A DNA stretch of 18,998 nt from ZC4RG30 sp964455685. Its GTDB lineage: Bacteria; Pseudomonadota; Gammaproteobacteria; Steroidobacterales; Steroidobacteraceae. The notes under the pieces are model-generated. The model ran no database searches. It had not been told where the DNA came from and saw nothing but the letters and a program-made list of their open reading frames with translations. The position numbers and the translations under genes were made by a program. Location: positions 1 through 18,998 of the forward strand of contig CAYVZE010000051.1 of the NCBI GenBank assembly GCA_964455685.1, given 5' to 3'. Shown here piece by piece: positions 6,467 through 14,257 of this stretch (the stretch's first letter is position 1; each line of letters starts with the position of its first letter).

Positions 6467-8029
6467 ATGTGCCCGTGGCCCCAGGCTGACCATCGGCGCA
6501 GCACCTTCGCCCTCGTTCTCCTGCTGCTGTGCACCGTGCTCGCAGCGGCCTGCAGCAACAGGCTTTCCAGCCTCCCCGCCCACGGCGGCCAACTCCCTCC
6601 CGGTTCCAGCATCGGCCTTGCGGCGGATGGCTCGCTCATCCATGCGTTTTCCATTCCCGCGCAACGCGAGGACGCGCCCGTCGTGGCGCTGGTGGGGGGA
6701 CTGGCCGGCGATGCAGGCGAGGCTGCCGCCGTGCGCGATGCCGTAGCGGCCTATGCCCGTGCCGGCAATCGACCCTTCCACCTGCTCGCCGTGCCCATGG
6801 CCAATCCTGCGCATGCGCGGCTGGCATTCCCGCCCGAAGGCACGGCCTACCGGGAGAATCCCGAATCGCATGCACTGTGGCGATGGCTGGGCACGCGCGC
6901 GCCCGACCTGGTACTGGTTGCCGGCGACGATGACGGCGGGCTCGCGGCGGCATTGGGCCGCGAACGCGTGGCCGGAATGGGCACCCTGCCCGCCCGGCGC
7001 TGGAGCGGGGAAGCGGACTGGGTCCTCCGCCTCGGCGACATCGGGCACTCCCCTGCCGCGCAGGAACTCGCGCGCCGCCGCGCGCGCCGCCCGCGCGAAC
7101 TGGCCACGCAGCTCGCGCGGCATTACGGCCGCGACTTCGAGCAGCCCTGGTACATCGGCGCCATCGCGCTGATCGCGCGCCTGCGCCTGGGCGAGGGGGA
7201 TGAAGTGCGCCGCCTGGTCGAACCCTGGGTGGATGGCACGCGCGAGAGCCTCGCCCGCCCCAACGCCCTGGTCATGTCCGGCCACATCGTGTTCACCGAA
7301 CTGGCGCGCCTCACCGGCGATCCGCGCTACACCGCCATGGTGCGCAAGGTGGCCGACATGGGTTTCGACGCCGAGGGCAACCTGCTCGAAGCCATGCCCC
7401 ACCACGACGGCTACAGCGACTCAGTGTTCATGGGCACCGCCATCCTGGCGCAGGCCGGCGCGCTGACCGGCGAGGCGCGCTACTTCGCCATGGCCGACCG
7501 CCACCTGCGCTACATGCAGAAGCTGGACCTGCGTCCGGACGGACTTTATCGACACCGCCCCGAGGCGGACGTGGCCTGGGGCCGCGGCAATGGCTTCGCC
7601 GCGCTGGGGCTGGCGCTGACGCTCAGCGAACTGCCGGCCGGCAGCGACGCCCACCGGCATGCGCTGGAAAGCTACCGACGGCTGATGGACACGCTGCTGC
7701 CGCTGCAGACCCCCGACGGACTGTGGCGCAATGTCGTGGATCATCCCGGCGCCTTCGAGGAGTTCTCGGGCACGGCGATGATCGGCTTCGCGCTGCGCCG
7801 CGGCCTGGCGCGCGGCTGGATCCGCGGCCGCGCCTATGAGCGCGCGGTGGAACGGGCCTGGGACGCAGTCAACGCCCGCGCCTCATCCACGGGCGAGCTG
7901 GTGGACGTGTGCGAATCCACCGCGCGCCTGACCACGCTGGAGGAATACCTGCAGCGCCCGGCCATCCTCGGCCAGGACGCGCGCGGCGGCGCGATGGCGA
8001 TGCTGTTCGCGACCGAACTGATGGATTGA
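6467..8029 (+). CDS. Lipoprotein with GH105/GH88-like unsaturated-uronyl hydrolase domain
   Basis: The protein has 520 residues. Residues 11-29 form a hydrophobic signal ending LAAAC, so Cys29 is a likely lipidation site. The C-terminal part (about 225-515) resembles the (alpha/alpha)6 barrel of GH88/GH105: HDGYSDSVFMGTAILAQAGALTG (313-334, Asp318 the likely catalytic acid), WGRGNGFAALGLALTLSELP (371-390) and DGLWRNVVDHPGAFEEFSGTAMIGFALRRG (417-446). Such enzymes remove unsaturated uronic acid from oligosaccharides made by pectin or rhamnogalacturonan lyases. The N-terminal part (about 65-190: VVALVGGLAGDAG, LLAVPMANPAHARLAF, DLVLVAGDDDGG) looks like an M14/deacylase-like fold whose zinc ligands are not visible, so a degenerate domain is suspected. 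The ATG at 6467 was chosen because it begins the lipoprotein signal; the open frame back to 5921 runs antisense in sense through the lysine-rich gene. No lyase genes are nearby. Confidence 0.8.
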   Translation: MCPWPQADHRRSTFALVLLLLCTVLAAACSNRLSSLPAHGGQLPPGSSIGLAADGSLIHAFSIPAQREDAPVVALVGGLAGDAGEAAAVRDAVAAYARAGNRPFHLLAVPMANPAHARLAFPPEGTAYRENPESHALWRWLGTRAPDLVLVAGDDDGGLAAALGRERVAGMGTLPARRWSGEADWVLRLGDIGHSPAAQELARRRARRPRELATQLARHYGRDFEQPWYIGAIALIARLRLGEGDEVRRLVEPWVDGTRESLARPNALVMSGHIVFTELARLTGDPRYTAMVRKVADMGFDAEGNLLEAMPHHDGYSDSVFMGTAILAQAGALTGEARYFAMADRHLRYMQKLDLRPDGLYRHRPEADVAWGRGNGFAALGLALTLSELPAGSDAHRHALESYRRLMDTLLPLQTPDGLWRNVVDHPGAFEEFSGTAMIGFALRRGLARGWIRGRAYERAVERAWDAVNARASSTGELVDVCESTARLTTLEEYLQRPAILGQDARGGAMAMLFATELMD

Positions 8030-8035
8030 GGAACC

Positions 8036-8058
8036 GCGGGGCGCACGCCGCGCCCCGC
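8036..8058. terminator. Bidirectional hairpin between convergent genes
   Basis: GCGGGGCGC (8036-8044), loop ACGCC (8045-8049) and GCGCCCCGC (8050-8058) make a perfect 9-bp stem. It sits in the 46-nt gap between the stops of the GH105-like gene and the convergent exonuclease gene. Position and symmetry fit a shared terminator, although neither side has a T-tract. Confidence 0.55.
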
Positions 8059-8075
8059 CAGCCGGCGCCGGCCGC

Positions 8076-8873
8076 TCAGATGTCGATGTCGATGCTCACC
8101 GGGCAGTGGTCCGAACCCATCACGTCAGGATGGATGCGGGCGGCCTTCACGCGATCGGCGATGGAGCGCGACACCAGCACGTAATCGATTCTCCATCCGA
8201 TGTTCCTGGCGCGGGAGTTGGCGAAATGCGACCACCAGGTGTAGTGGCCATTGCCCTGCGTGAATATCCTGAAGGTATCCACGAACCCGGCATCGATGAA
8301 GTTCTGGAACCCCTCGCGCTCCTCGTCGGTGAAGCCCTTCTTGCCGCGGTTGGGCTTGGGATTGGCCAGGTCCAGCTCGGTGTGCGCCACGTTCAGGTCG
8401 CCGCAGAAGATCACCGGCTTGGTGCGGTCGAGCAGCTTCACGTACTCCAGGAACGCCGGGTCCCAGTGCCTGTAACGCAGGTTCAGCCGCGAGAGGTCGT
8501 CCTTGGCATTGGGCGTGTACACCGTCACCGCGTAGTAGTTGTCGAACTCGGCCGTGATCACCCGGCCCTCGTTCCAGGCATCGCGCTTGAGCTCGTCGGC
8601 GAAGGTGAAGCGGCTCGCGAACTCGTCCGGGAAGCCCAGCGTGACGTTGATGGGCTTGAAGCGGGTGAAGATCGCCGTGCCCGAATAGCCCTTCTTCTCG
8701 GCCGAGTTCCAGTACTCGATGTACTCGGGCAGGTCGATCTCGGCCTGCCCCTGCTCGGCCTTGGTCTCCTGCAGGCAGAGGATGTCCGGCTTGTGGTCCG
8801 CGATGAACTGCTGGAAGGTGCCCTTGCGTACAACGGAGCGGATGCCGTTGACGTTCCATGAATAGAATCGCAT
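8076..8873 (-). CDS. xth: Exodeoxyribonuclease III / AP endonuclease (ExoA-like)
   Basis: The protein has 265 residues, full length for the family. It cuts DNA 5' of abasic sites and has 3' repair exonuclease activity in base excision repair. All active-site motifs are present: SWNVNGIR (5-12, Asn7), LQETKAE (34-40, metal-binding Glu36), TVYTPNA (117-123, Tyr119), FCGDLNVAH (156-164, Asp159 and Asn161), WRIDYVLVS (227-235) and GSDHCPV (253-259, Asp255 and His256). The insert LDLANPKPNRGKKGFTDEERE is typical of the ExoA/APE1 branch rather than classical E. coli XthA. The start has no Shine-Dalgarno, but a TATACT box ends 7 nt before the ATG, suggesting a leaderless mRNA. It lies 60 nt downstream of the co-directional esterase gene, behind a strong hairpin. 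Confidence 0.95.
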   Translation of the reverse strand: MRFYSWNVNGIRSVVRKGTFQQFIADHKPDILCLQETKAEQGQAEIDLPEYIEYWNSAEKKGYSGTAIFTRFKPINVTLGFPDEFASRFTFADELKRDAWNEGRVITAEFDNYYAVTVYTPNAKDDLSRLNLRYRHWDPAFLEYVKLLDRTKPVIFCGDLNVAHTELDLANPKPNRGKKGFTDEEREGFQNFIDAGFVDTFRIFTQGNGHYTWWSHFANSRARNIGWRIDYVLVSRSIADRVKAARIHPDVMGSDHCPVSIDIDI

Positions 8874-8879
8874 CGGCGG

Positions 8880-8885
8880 AGTATA
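8880..8885 (-). promoter_or_regulatory. -10 box (TATACT) placing the xth start of transcription at its ATG
   Basis: The minus strand reads TATACT (5/6 to TATAAT) with 6 nt between it and the ATG of the exonuclease gene. Transcription would begin at or next to the A of ATG. The expected -35 position falls inside the hairpin at 8899-8927 and is not consensus. Confidence 0.35.
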
Positions 8886-8898
8886 GCCGCTGCGGGCC

Positions 8899-8927
8899 CT
8901 GCACCGGCCCGCAACGGGCCGGTGCAG
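8899..8927 (-). terminator. 13-bp perfect hairpin between esterase and exonuclease genes
   Basis: The arms at 8899-8911 and 8915-8927 are exact 13-nt reverse complements (left arm CTGCACCGGCCCG) around a CAA loop. It begins 6 nt after the esterase stop on the minus strand and ends 25 nt before the exonuclease start. It would stop or stabilise the esterase transcript. It lacks a T-tract, and could instead be a solitary REP-like palindrome. Confidence 0.6.
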
Positions 8928-8933
8928 CCAGCC

Positions 8934-10115
8934 CTACCTGAACAGCATCGGCAGGAACTCCGCGAGGTAGCGGCGCCAGTTGATCCAGGTGTGGCCGCCG
9001 CCGCTTTCCACGTAGGTGTGGCGAATGCCGTGCTTCTCCAGCATCGCGCGCGTGGGCGCCACCGAGGCATGGAGGAAATCCTCCTTGCCCATGGCGTAGT
9101 ACACCACCTTCATCTCGCGCGCGGCACGGGCCAGCGCCGCGGCATGCACCTGCTCGTAGCGCGCTGCATCCTCGCCGACGCCCAGTCCCATGCTGAAGAT
9201 GCCGACGTGGCGGAACACGTCCGGGCGCGTCAGGCCGAACTGCAGCGTGTGCGCGCCGCCCATGGAAAGCCCTGCCATGGCGCGCGCGGCGGGCCGCGCA
9301 ATGGTGCGGAACTGCGCGTCGATGGCCGGGATCAGGTCCTCGTGCAGGTCCCTGCCGAAATCAGTGTTGCCCAGCAGGCCCGGGCCACCGGCACGCTCCG
9401 GCGTGTGACCGTTGGGCATCACGATGATCATGGGCCGCGCCTTGCCGGCGGCAATCAGGTTGTCGAGGATGTAGTGCGCATGGCCGGTGCTGGTCCAGTT
9501 GTCGTCGCTGTCGCCGGCGCCATGCACCAGGTACAGCACGGGATAGCGCCTGGAATCCCTGAAGTAGCCCGGCGGCGTGTACACATGCGCGCGGCGCTTG
9601 ATGCCCAGGGCCTTCGACCAGTACTCGAATTCGGTCACCGCGCCATGCGCGATGGCCGGGTCGTAGGCCTGGAACTTGCCCGCCTCCCCCGGCACCTCGA
9701 AGGTGGACTGCCCGCCCGTGCGCTCGCGCGAGAAGGTGGTGGCCAGCGGATCGGGCAGCGACACGCCGTTGACCACGAAGCTGTAGCGGTAGTTGTCCGG
9801 CGCCACGGGGACGCTGGTGGTGGCCGACCACAGGCCGGTGTCGTCGCGTGCCAGCACCAGGCCGGCGCCGAAGGGAATGGCCTCGTTGGCATCCGGACTG
9901 GTCACGCGCACGTCGGTGGCCTGCGGTGCGCACAGGCGGAAGGTCACCCGCCCGTCCGCCTCCACCTCGACCGAGCGCCAGGCGGGCGGCGGTGCGAGGA
10001 AGCCGCCGCCTTGGGCGCAGCTGGCATGGGCAGGCGCTTCGCCGGCAAAGCCGGCGCCGGAGGCAAGCAGGCAGGCCGCGGCCAGCGGCAACGGGATTCT
10101 TATAAGTGTTCTCAT
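8934..10115 (-). CDS. Exported esterase, Fes/feruloyl-esterase (CE1-like) family
   Basis: The protein has 393 residues. A signal peptide (MRTLIRIPLPLAAACLLASG, ending about residue 24, GFAG) leads into an N-terminal early-set domain (about 45-140; VTFRLCAPQATDVRV, NYRYSFVVNG), as found in glycan-linked esterases. The catalytic alpha/beta-hydrolase follows (about 160-393): YPVLYLVHGAGDSDDNW (191-207), nucleophile GLSMGG (282-287, Ser284), AMGKEDF (341-347, Asp346) and GGGHTWINWR (372-381, His375). This arrangement is known from enterochelin esterases and from xylan-associated feruloyl/acetyl esterases. The sugar-linked ester role is favoured by the GH105-like gene nearby, but a siderophore esterase cannot be excluded beside an iron operon. 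A strong ribosome site (GAAGGGGA) precedes the ATG. It is divergent from the iron operon. Confidence 0.85.
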   Translation of the reverse strand: MRTLIRIPLPLAAACLLASGAGFAGEAPAHASCAQGGGFLAPPPAWRSVEVEADGRVTFRLCAPQATDVRVTSPDANEAIPFGAGLVLARDDTGLWSATTSVPVAPDNYRYSFVVNGVSLPDPLATTFSRERTGGQSTFEVPGEAGKFQAYDPAIAHGAVTEFEYWSKALGIKRRAHVYTPPGYFRDSRRYPVLYLVHGAGDSDDNWTSTGHAHYILDNLIAAGKARPMIIVMPNGHTPERAGGPGLLGNTDFGRDLHEDLIPAIDAQFRTIARPAARAMAGLSMGGAHTLQFGLTRPDVFRHVGIFSMGLGVGEDAARYEQVHAAALARAAREMKVVYYAMGKEDFLHASVAPTRAMLEKHGIRHTYVESGGGHTWINWRRYLAEFLPMLFR

Positions 10116-10219
10116 TGATTTCCCCTTCAGGCGGTGACCCCTAACCTATCATCGTGCCCGCAGTGAACTATTCGATTACCGAAATTGCTGCGGTGTATTT
10201 TCTGGACAAGGTCGAGTCT

Positions 10220-10238
10220 GTATTTGAGAATCACTCTC
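10220..10238. promoter_or_regulatory. Candidate Fur box upstream of the iron operon
   Basis: TGAGAATCACTCTCA (10225-10239) is a 7-1-7 inverted repeat with 6 of 7 arm positions paired. Against the 19-bp Fur consensus GATAATGATAATCATTATC, the segment 10220-10238 matches at about 12 of 19 positions, with TGA-AAT-CA-T-TC of the core conserved. It is 23 nt upstream of the first imelysin gene and overlaps TATTTG (10221-10226), a possible weak -10. Iron-dependent repression by Fur is inferred; all downstream genes are of iron-related families. Confidence 0.5.
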
Positions 10239-10261
10239 ATCTAGAACGCAAGTCCTCCCCC

Positions 10262-11539
10262 ATGCTGAGCAAACTCGCCCGCGCTGGCCTGCTGGCCATT
10301 GCCCTGACTGCCCTCCCCGCCCTGCTGCCGGCTGCGGCGCCTGCGCCCGAGGCCATCGCCCGCCATTACGCCGACATGGCGCTGGCCAAGTACGAGGACG
10401 CGCTGGAGGGGGCTCGCCGGCTCACGGCCGCGGTGGATGCGCTGGCCGCGCGTCCCGGCGAGGACACGCTGGCGGCGGCCCGCGAGGCGTGGAAGGCCGC
10501 GCGCGTGCCCTACATGCAGACCGAGGCGTACCGCTTCGGCAATCCGGTGGTCGACGCCTGGGAAGGCCGCGTCAACGCCTGGCCGCTGGATGAGGGTCTG
10601 ATCGACTACGTCGATGCTTCCTATGGCCAGGACTCGGATGCCAATGCCTGGTACACGGCCAATGTGATCGCCAACCCCCGCCTGCACGTGGGCGGCCGCC
10701 AGATCGATGCCACGAGGATCACGCCGGAGCTGCTGTCGCGCGAGCTGCATGAGATCGGCGGCATCGAGGCCAACGTCGCCACCGGGTACCACGCCATCGA
10801 GTTCCTGCTGTGGGGCCAGGACCTCAATGGCACCGGCCCCGGCGCCGGCCAGCGCCCGGCCACCGACTTCGATCCCGCCAACTGCACCGGGGGCAACTGC
10901 CAGCGCCGCGTGGATTACCTCAAGGCCGCCACCTCGCTGCTGGTCTCCGACCTGGAGGAGATGACGGCCAACTGGCGCGAGGACGGCGCGGCGCGGCGCG
11001 AGGTGTTCGCCAACGGAGCCACCGGTGCGCTGTCGGTGATGCTCACCGGCATGGGCTCGCTGTCCTATGGCGAGCTGGCCGGCGAGCGCATGAAGCTGGG
11101 CCTGATCCTGCACGATCCGGAGGAGGAGCATGACTGCTTCTCCGACAACACGCACGAGTCGCACTATTACGACCAGGTCGGCATCCGCAACGTGTACCTC
11201 GGCCGCTACCAGCGGCCCGACGGGCGCGTGCTCGAAGGTCCGTCGCTGTCGGACCTGGTGAAGGCGCGCGATGCCGCGCTGGATGCGGAGGTGCGCGCGC
11301 GCCTGGAGGAGAGCCTCGCGGCGCTGGAGCGCATCCGCCAGCGCGCTGCGGCCGGCGAGTCCTATGACCAGCTGATCGCCGCGGGCAACGAAGCCGGCAA
11401 TGCGCTGGTGCAGGCCGCCATCGACGCGCTGGTGGCGCAGACGCGCAGCATCGAGCGCGTGGTGCAGGCGCTGGGCCTGGGCAGCATCAACATCGAAGGT
11501 TCCGACAGCCTCGACAACCCGGATGCGGTATTCCAGTAA
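10262..11539 (+). CDS. Imelysin family periplasmic protein (peptidase M75 / EfeO-like domain), first paralogue
   Basis: The protein has 425 residues. A signal peptide (about 1-26, LLAIALTALPALLPAAA) exports it. The helical imelysin body carries WKAARVPYMQTEAYRFG (77-93), then RVNAWPLDEGLIDYV (103-117). The hallmark GxHxxE is GYHAIEFLLWGQD (175-187), with His177 and Glu180 as likely metal ligands. HDCFSDNTHESHYYDQVGIRN, further on, is also typical. Imelysins were first described as insulin-cleaving metalloproteases (IcmP of Pseudomonas aeruginosa), but the domain also occurs in EfeO and in iron-regulated IrpA, and iron binding is the more likely role. It is the first gene of the seven-gene operon, behind a Fur-like site. 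No clear Shine-Dalgarno precedes the ATG; an upstream in-frame extension to 10154 would destroy the signal peptide. The 3' end overlaps the next gene by 17 nt. Confidence 0.9.
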   Translation: MLSKLARAGLLAIALTALPALLPAAAPAPEAIARHYADMALAKYEDALEGARRLTAAVDALAARPGEDTLAAAREAWKAARVPYMQTEAYRFGNPVVDAWEGRVNAWPLDEGLIDYVDASYGQDSDANAWYTANVIANPRLHVGGRQIDATRITPELLSRELHEIGGIEANVATGYHAIEFLLWGQDLNGTGPGAGQRPATDFDPANCTGGNCQRRVDYLKAATSLLVSDLEEMTANWREDGAARREVFANGATGALSVMLTGMGSLSYGELAGERMKLGLILHDPEEEHDCFSDNTHESHYYDQVGIRNVYLGRYQRPDGRVLEGPSLSDLVKARDAALDAEVRARLEESLAALERIRQRAAAGESYDQLIAAGNEAGNALVQAAIDALVAQTRSIERVVQALGLGSINIEGSDSLDNPDAVFQ

Positions 11540-13130
11540 GACATCGCACCGGCTGCTGCTGGCGCTGGCCGCGCTGGGCGCGGCGGGCGGATGCATGACG
11601 CGCCAGGAGGCGCCGCAGGCGGCCGCCGCACGCTCCGCACAACCGCCGCTGGATGCCGCGGCCATCGTGCCTGCGGTGGCCCTGTCCGTATCCGCCACGC
11701 GCGATGACCTGTCGGAAGCCGACCTCGCGCGCGTGCGGGAGATCACCCGCGCCCCGGCCAGTTTCGATGCGCCGGAATCCTTCGAGCACCTGGTGGCCGG
11801 TGCTGCCACCGTGCGCGGCAAGCAGATCAACCGCGACATCTTCTCGCACCCGTCCGCCAACCTCGACTTCGAGGGAAGGCAGCGCTTCCAGATCGGCAAC
11901 GGCCTGTTCCGCAAGGACTGGGTGCCGGCGCCCTCCTCCACCCTGGCCTCCGACGGGCTGGGTCCGCTGTTCAATGCGCGCTCCTGCCAGGGCTGCCACG
12001 TGAAGGACGCCGGCGGCGTGGTGCCGGAAGGCGACGAGGAACCGGTGTCGCTGTTCCTGCGCCTGTCGGTGCCGCCGCGCAACGAGGCCGAGCAGCGCCA
12101 GCTGGCCGCGTCCCTGTCGGTGCTGCCCGAGCCCACCTACGGCCACCAGCTGCAGACCTTCGCCGCCACCGGCCTGCCCGCCGAGGGTCGCCTGCGCATC
12201 CAGTGGGAAGAGATCACCGTGCGGCTGAACGGCGGGGAGACCGCCAAGCTGCGCAAGCCGCGCTACCGCATCACCGAGCTGGGCTACGGGCCGATGCGCG
12301 AGGACGTGATGGTCTCCCCGCGGATCGCGCCGCAGATGATCGGCCTGGGCCTGCTGGAGGCCATCCACGAGGCCGACATCCTCGCCAATGCCAACCGCCA
12401 GGATGACCCGGATGGCGTGCGCGGCAAGGTGCGGCTGGTACGCGATGACATCACCGGCGAAGTGGCCATCGGTCGCTTCGGCTGGAAGGGCGGCAAGGCC
12501 ACGGTGAAACAGCAATCCGCCGGCGCCTTCCTCGATGACATGGGGCTGTCGACGCCGCTGCATCCGAACCACTGGGGCGAGTGCACGCCGCGCCAGCGGG
12601 CCTGCCTCGACATGCCGCATGGCGCGCAGCCGCACCTGGGCGCGGAGGAAGTGCCGGGGGACCTGCTCGATTTCGTGGCCTTCTACGCCGCCAACCTCGC
12701 CGTGCCCGCGCGGCGCGACGTGGACGACCCGCGCGTGCTGGCCGGCAAGAAGCTGTTCCACGAGGCGCGCTGCCAGGCCTGCCACGTGCCCAAGTACGTC
12801 ACGCGACGCGATGCGGCGCAGCCCGAGCACCGCTTCCAGCTCATCTGGCCTTACACCGACCTGCTGCTGCACGACATGGGCGAAGGCCTGGCGGACAACC
12901 GTCCCGAGGGCAATGCCAGCGGCCGCGAGTGGCGCACCTCGCCGCTGTGGGGCATCGGGCTGGCGCGCACGGTCAACGAGCGCGGCGGCTACCTGCACGA
13001 CGGCCGCGCACGCACCCTGCTCGAGGCCATCCTCTGGCATGGCGGAGAGGCACAGGCCGCGCGTGATCGCGTGGTGGCGATGACCAGTGCCGAGCGCGCA
13101 GACCTGCTGCGCTTCCTGGAATCCCTATGA
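11523..13130 (+). CDS. Di-heme oxidoreductase-like lipoprotein (DHOR/DUF1111 family)
   Basis: The protein has 535 residues. A short lipoprotein-type signal (MRYSSKTSHRLLLALAALGA then AGGC) puts a likely lipidated Cys at 24. Two c-type heme motifs are present: CQGCH (155-159) and CQACH (417-421). Family blocks include GLGPLFNARSCQGCH (145-159), ADILANANRQDDPDGVRGK (284-302), GRFGWKGGKATVKQQSAGAF (317-336) and LHDMGEGL in the C-terminal part. The fold is related to di-heme cytochrome c peroxidases; enzymatic activity is poorly defined. In Pseudomonas aeruginosa a member sits between imelysin genes (PA4370-PA4373 locus). Here it probably handles iron redox state or peroxide in the periplasm. The start lies inside the upstream imelysin gene and translation is probably coupled; its stop overlaps the next start (ATGA). 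Confidence 0.9.
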   Translation: MRYSSKTSHRLLLALAALGAAGGCMTRQEAPQAAAARSAQPPLDAAAIVPAVALSVSATRDDLSEADLARVREITRAPASFDAPESFEHLVAGAATVRGKQINRDIFSHPSANLDFEGRQRFQIGNGLFRKDWVPAPSSTLASDGLGPLFNARSCQGCHVKDAGGVVPEGDEEPVSLFLRLSVPPRNEAEQRQLAASLSVLPEPTYGHQLQTFAATGLPAEGRLRIQWEEITVRLNGGETAKLRKPRYRITELGYGPMREDVMVSPRIAPQMIGLGLLEAIHEADILANANRQDDPDGVRGKVRLVRDDITGEVAIGRFGWKGGKATVKQQSAGAFLDDMGLSTPLHPNHWGECTPRQRACLDMPHGAQPHLGAEEVPGDLLDFVAFYAANLAVPARRDVDDPRVLAGKKLFHEARCQACHVPKYVTRRDAAQPEHRFQLIWPYTDLLLHDMGEGLADNRPEGNASGREWRTSPLWGIGLARTVNERGGYLHDGRARTLLEAILWHGGEAQAARDRVVAMTSAERADLLRFLESL

Positions 13131-14257
13131 GCGCCATGCGGGTTGCTGGCGGCACCGGGCCGGGCATGCTGGCGGCGGGACTGGCCGTCCTGGTGCTGCT
13201 GGCCGGATGCGCGGCAGCGGGCAGGGCGGGTGGTGGTGCACAGGCGCAGGGCCTTGGCGCGCGCGTGCTGCGCGAGTACATCCAGCCGGCCACGCGGGCC
13301 CTCCAGGACGATACTTCCCGCCTCGCCGCCGCAATGGGCAGCTACTGCGCCAGCCCCGCCGATGCCTTGCGCCGCACCGAGGTCGAATCGCACCTCGGCG
13401 AGGTGGCCGCCTCCTGGGCCGCCGTGGAAGTGCTGCGCTTCGGCCCGCTGGTGGAGCAGAACCGGCTGGAGCAGTTCTTCTTCTGGCCGGATCCGCGCGG
13501 TGTGCTGCAGCGGCAGATGCGCACGGTGCTGGCGGGCGCCGACCGCGGCCTGCTGGAGCCCTCGAAGCTGCGCGCGCAGAGCGTGGCCGTGCAGGGCCTG
13601 CCGGCGCTGGAATATGCACTGTATGCCGACGACGCGCAGGGCCTGATCGCGCGCGGCGAGGACGCCGGCCGCTTCCGCTGCGACTACGCCATCGCCGTGG
13701 CCGCCAACCTCGAGCGGCTCGCCCGCGAGATCGACTCGGCATGGAACGATGCGGGCGTGTACGCGCGCGAGCTGGCGCGTCCCGCGCCGCAGAACATCCT
13801 GTGGCGCAACGACGGCGAGGTCGCCACCGAGGTGCTGAAGGCCCTTTCCACCGCCCTGCACGTGGCACGCGACCAGAAGCTGCAGCCGCCGCTGGGCGAG
13901 GATGCGGCAAGTGCACGCGCGAGCCTGCTCCCCCTGCAGCGCAGCGCCCTTACGGCGCGCTACCTGCTCGCCGGCATCGAGGCCATCTCGCGGCTGCATG
14001 CCGCGGGACGCTTTGCAGCGTCGCTGCCGGAGGATTCGCGCTGGATCGACAGCGGCATCACCGAGGAGCTGCAGCGCGTGCGCGAGGACTTCGACGAACT
14101 GGGAATGCCGGTGGACCGCGCAGTGGCCGACGAATCCCGGCGCGAGCTGCTGGTGCACGCCGCGCTGTTGCTGGCCAATGTGCGGGCGATGGTCGATGAA
14201 TACCTCGCGCCGGCGCTGGGCGTGAACCTGGGCTTCAACTCGCTGGACGGGGACTGA
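13127..14257 (+). CDS. Imelysin family lipoprotein, second paralogue with altered motif
   Basis: The protein has 376 residues. A lipoprotein signal (LAVLVLLAGC) gives Cys28 as the lipidation site. The body is helical, with imelysin-family blocks such as RFGPLVEQNRLEQFFFWPDP (104-123), then SVAVQGLPALEYALY (152-166), and the C-terminal GVNLGFNSLDGD. At the place of GxHxxE this paralogue has G157-L-P159-A-L-E162, so the motif His is replaced by Pro while Gly and Glu remain. It is therefore unlikely to use the same metal site as the first imelysin and may bind a partner instead. The start overlaps the DHOR stop by 4 nt (ATGA); a second ATG at 13136 is possible. The stop overlaps the DUF1513 start by 1 nt (TGATG). 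Confidence 0.87.
   Translation: MSAMRVAGGTGPGMLAAGLAVLVLLAGCAAAGRAGGGAQAQGLGARVLREYIQPATRALQDDTSRLAAAMGSYCASPADALRRTEVESHLGEVAASWAAVEVLRFGPLVEQNRLEQFFFWPDPRGVLQRQMRTVLAGADRGLLEPSKLRAQSVAVQGLPALEYALYADDAQGLIARGEDAGRFRCDYAIAVAANLERLAREIDSAWNDAGVYARELARPAPQNILWRNDGEVATEVLKALSTALHVARDQKLQPPLGEDAASARASLLPLQRSALTARYLLAGIEAISRLHAAGRFAASLPEDSRWIDSGITEELQRVREDFDELGMPVDRAVADESRRELLVHAALLLANVRAMVDEYLAPALGVNLGFNSLDGD

Noticed and set aside
8061..8072. GCCGGC-GCCGGC palindrome beside the 8036-8058 hairpin
   Set aside because: Short GC-only self-complementary sequence, common by chance at this base composition.
10241..12136. 631-codon open frame on the minus strand
   Set aside because: It is antisense to the well-recognised imelysin and DHOR genes, its composition is arginine/alanine/glycine/histidine-rich shadow sequence, and it has no family motif.
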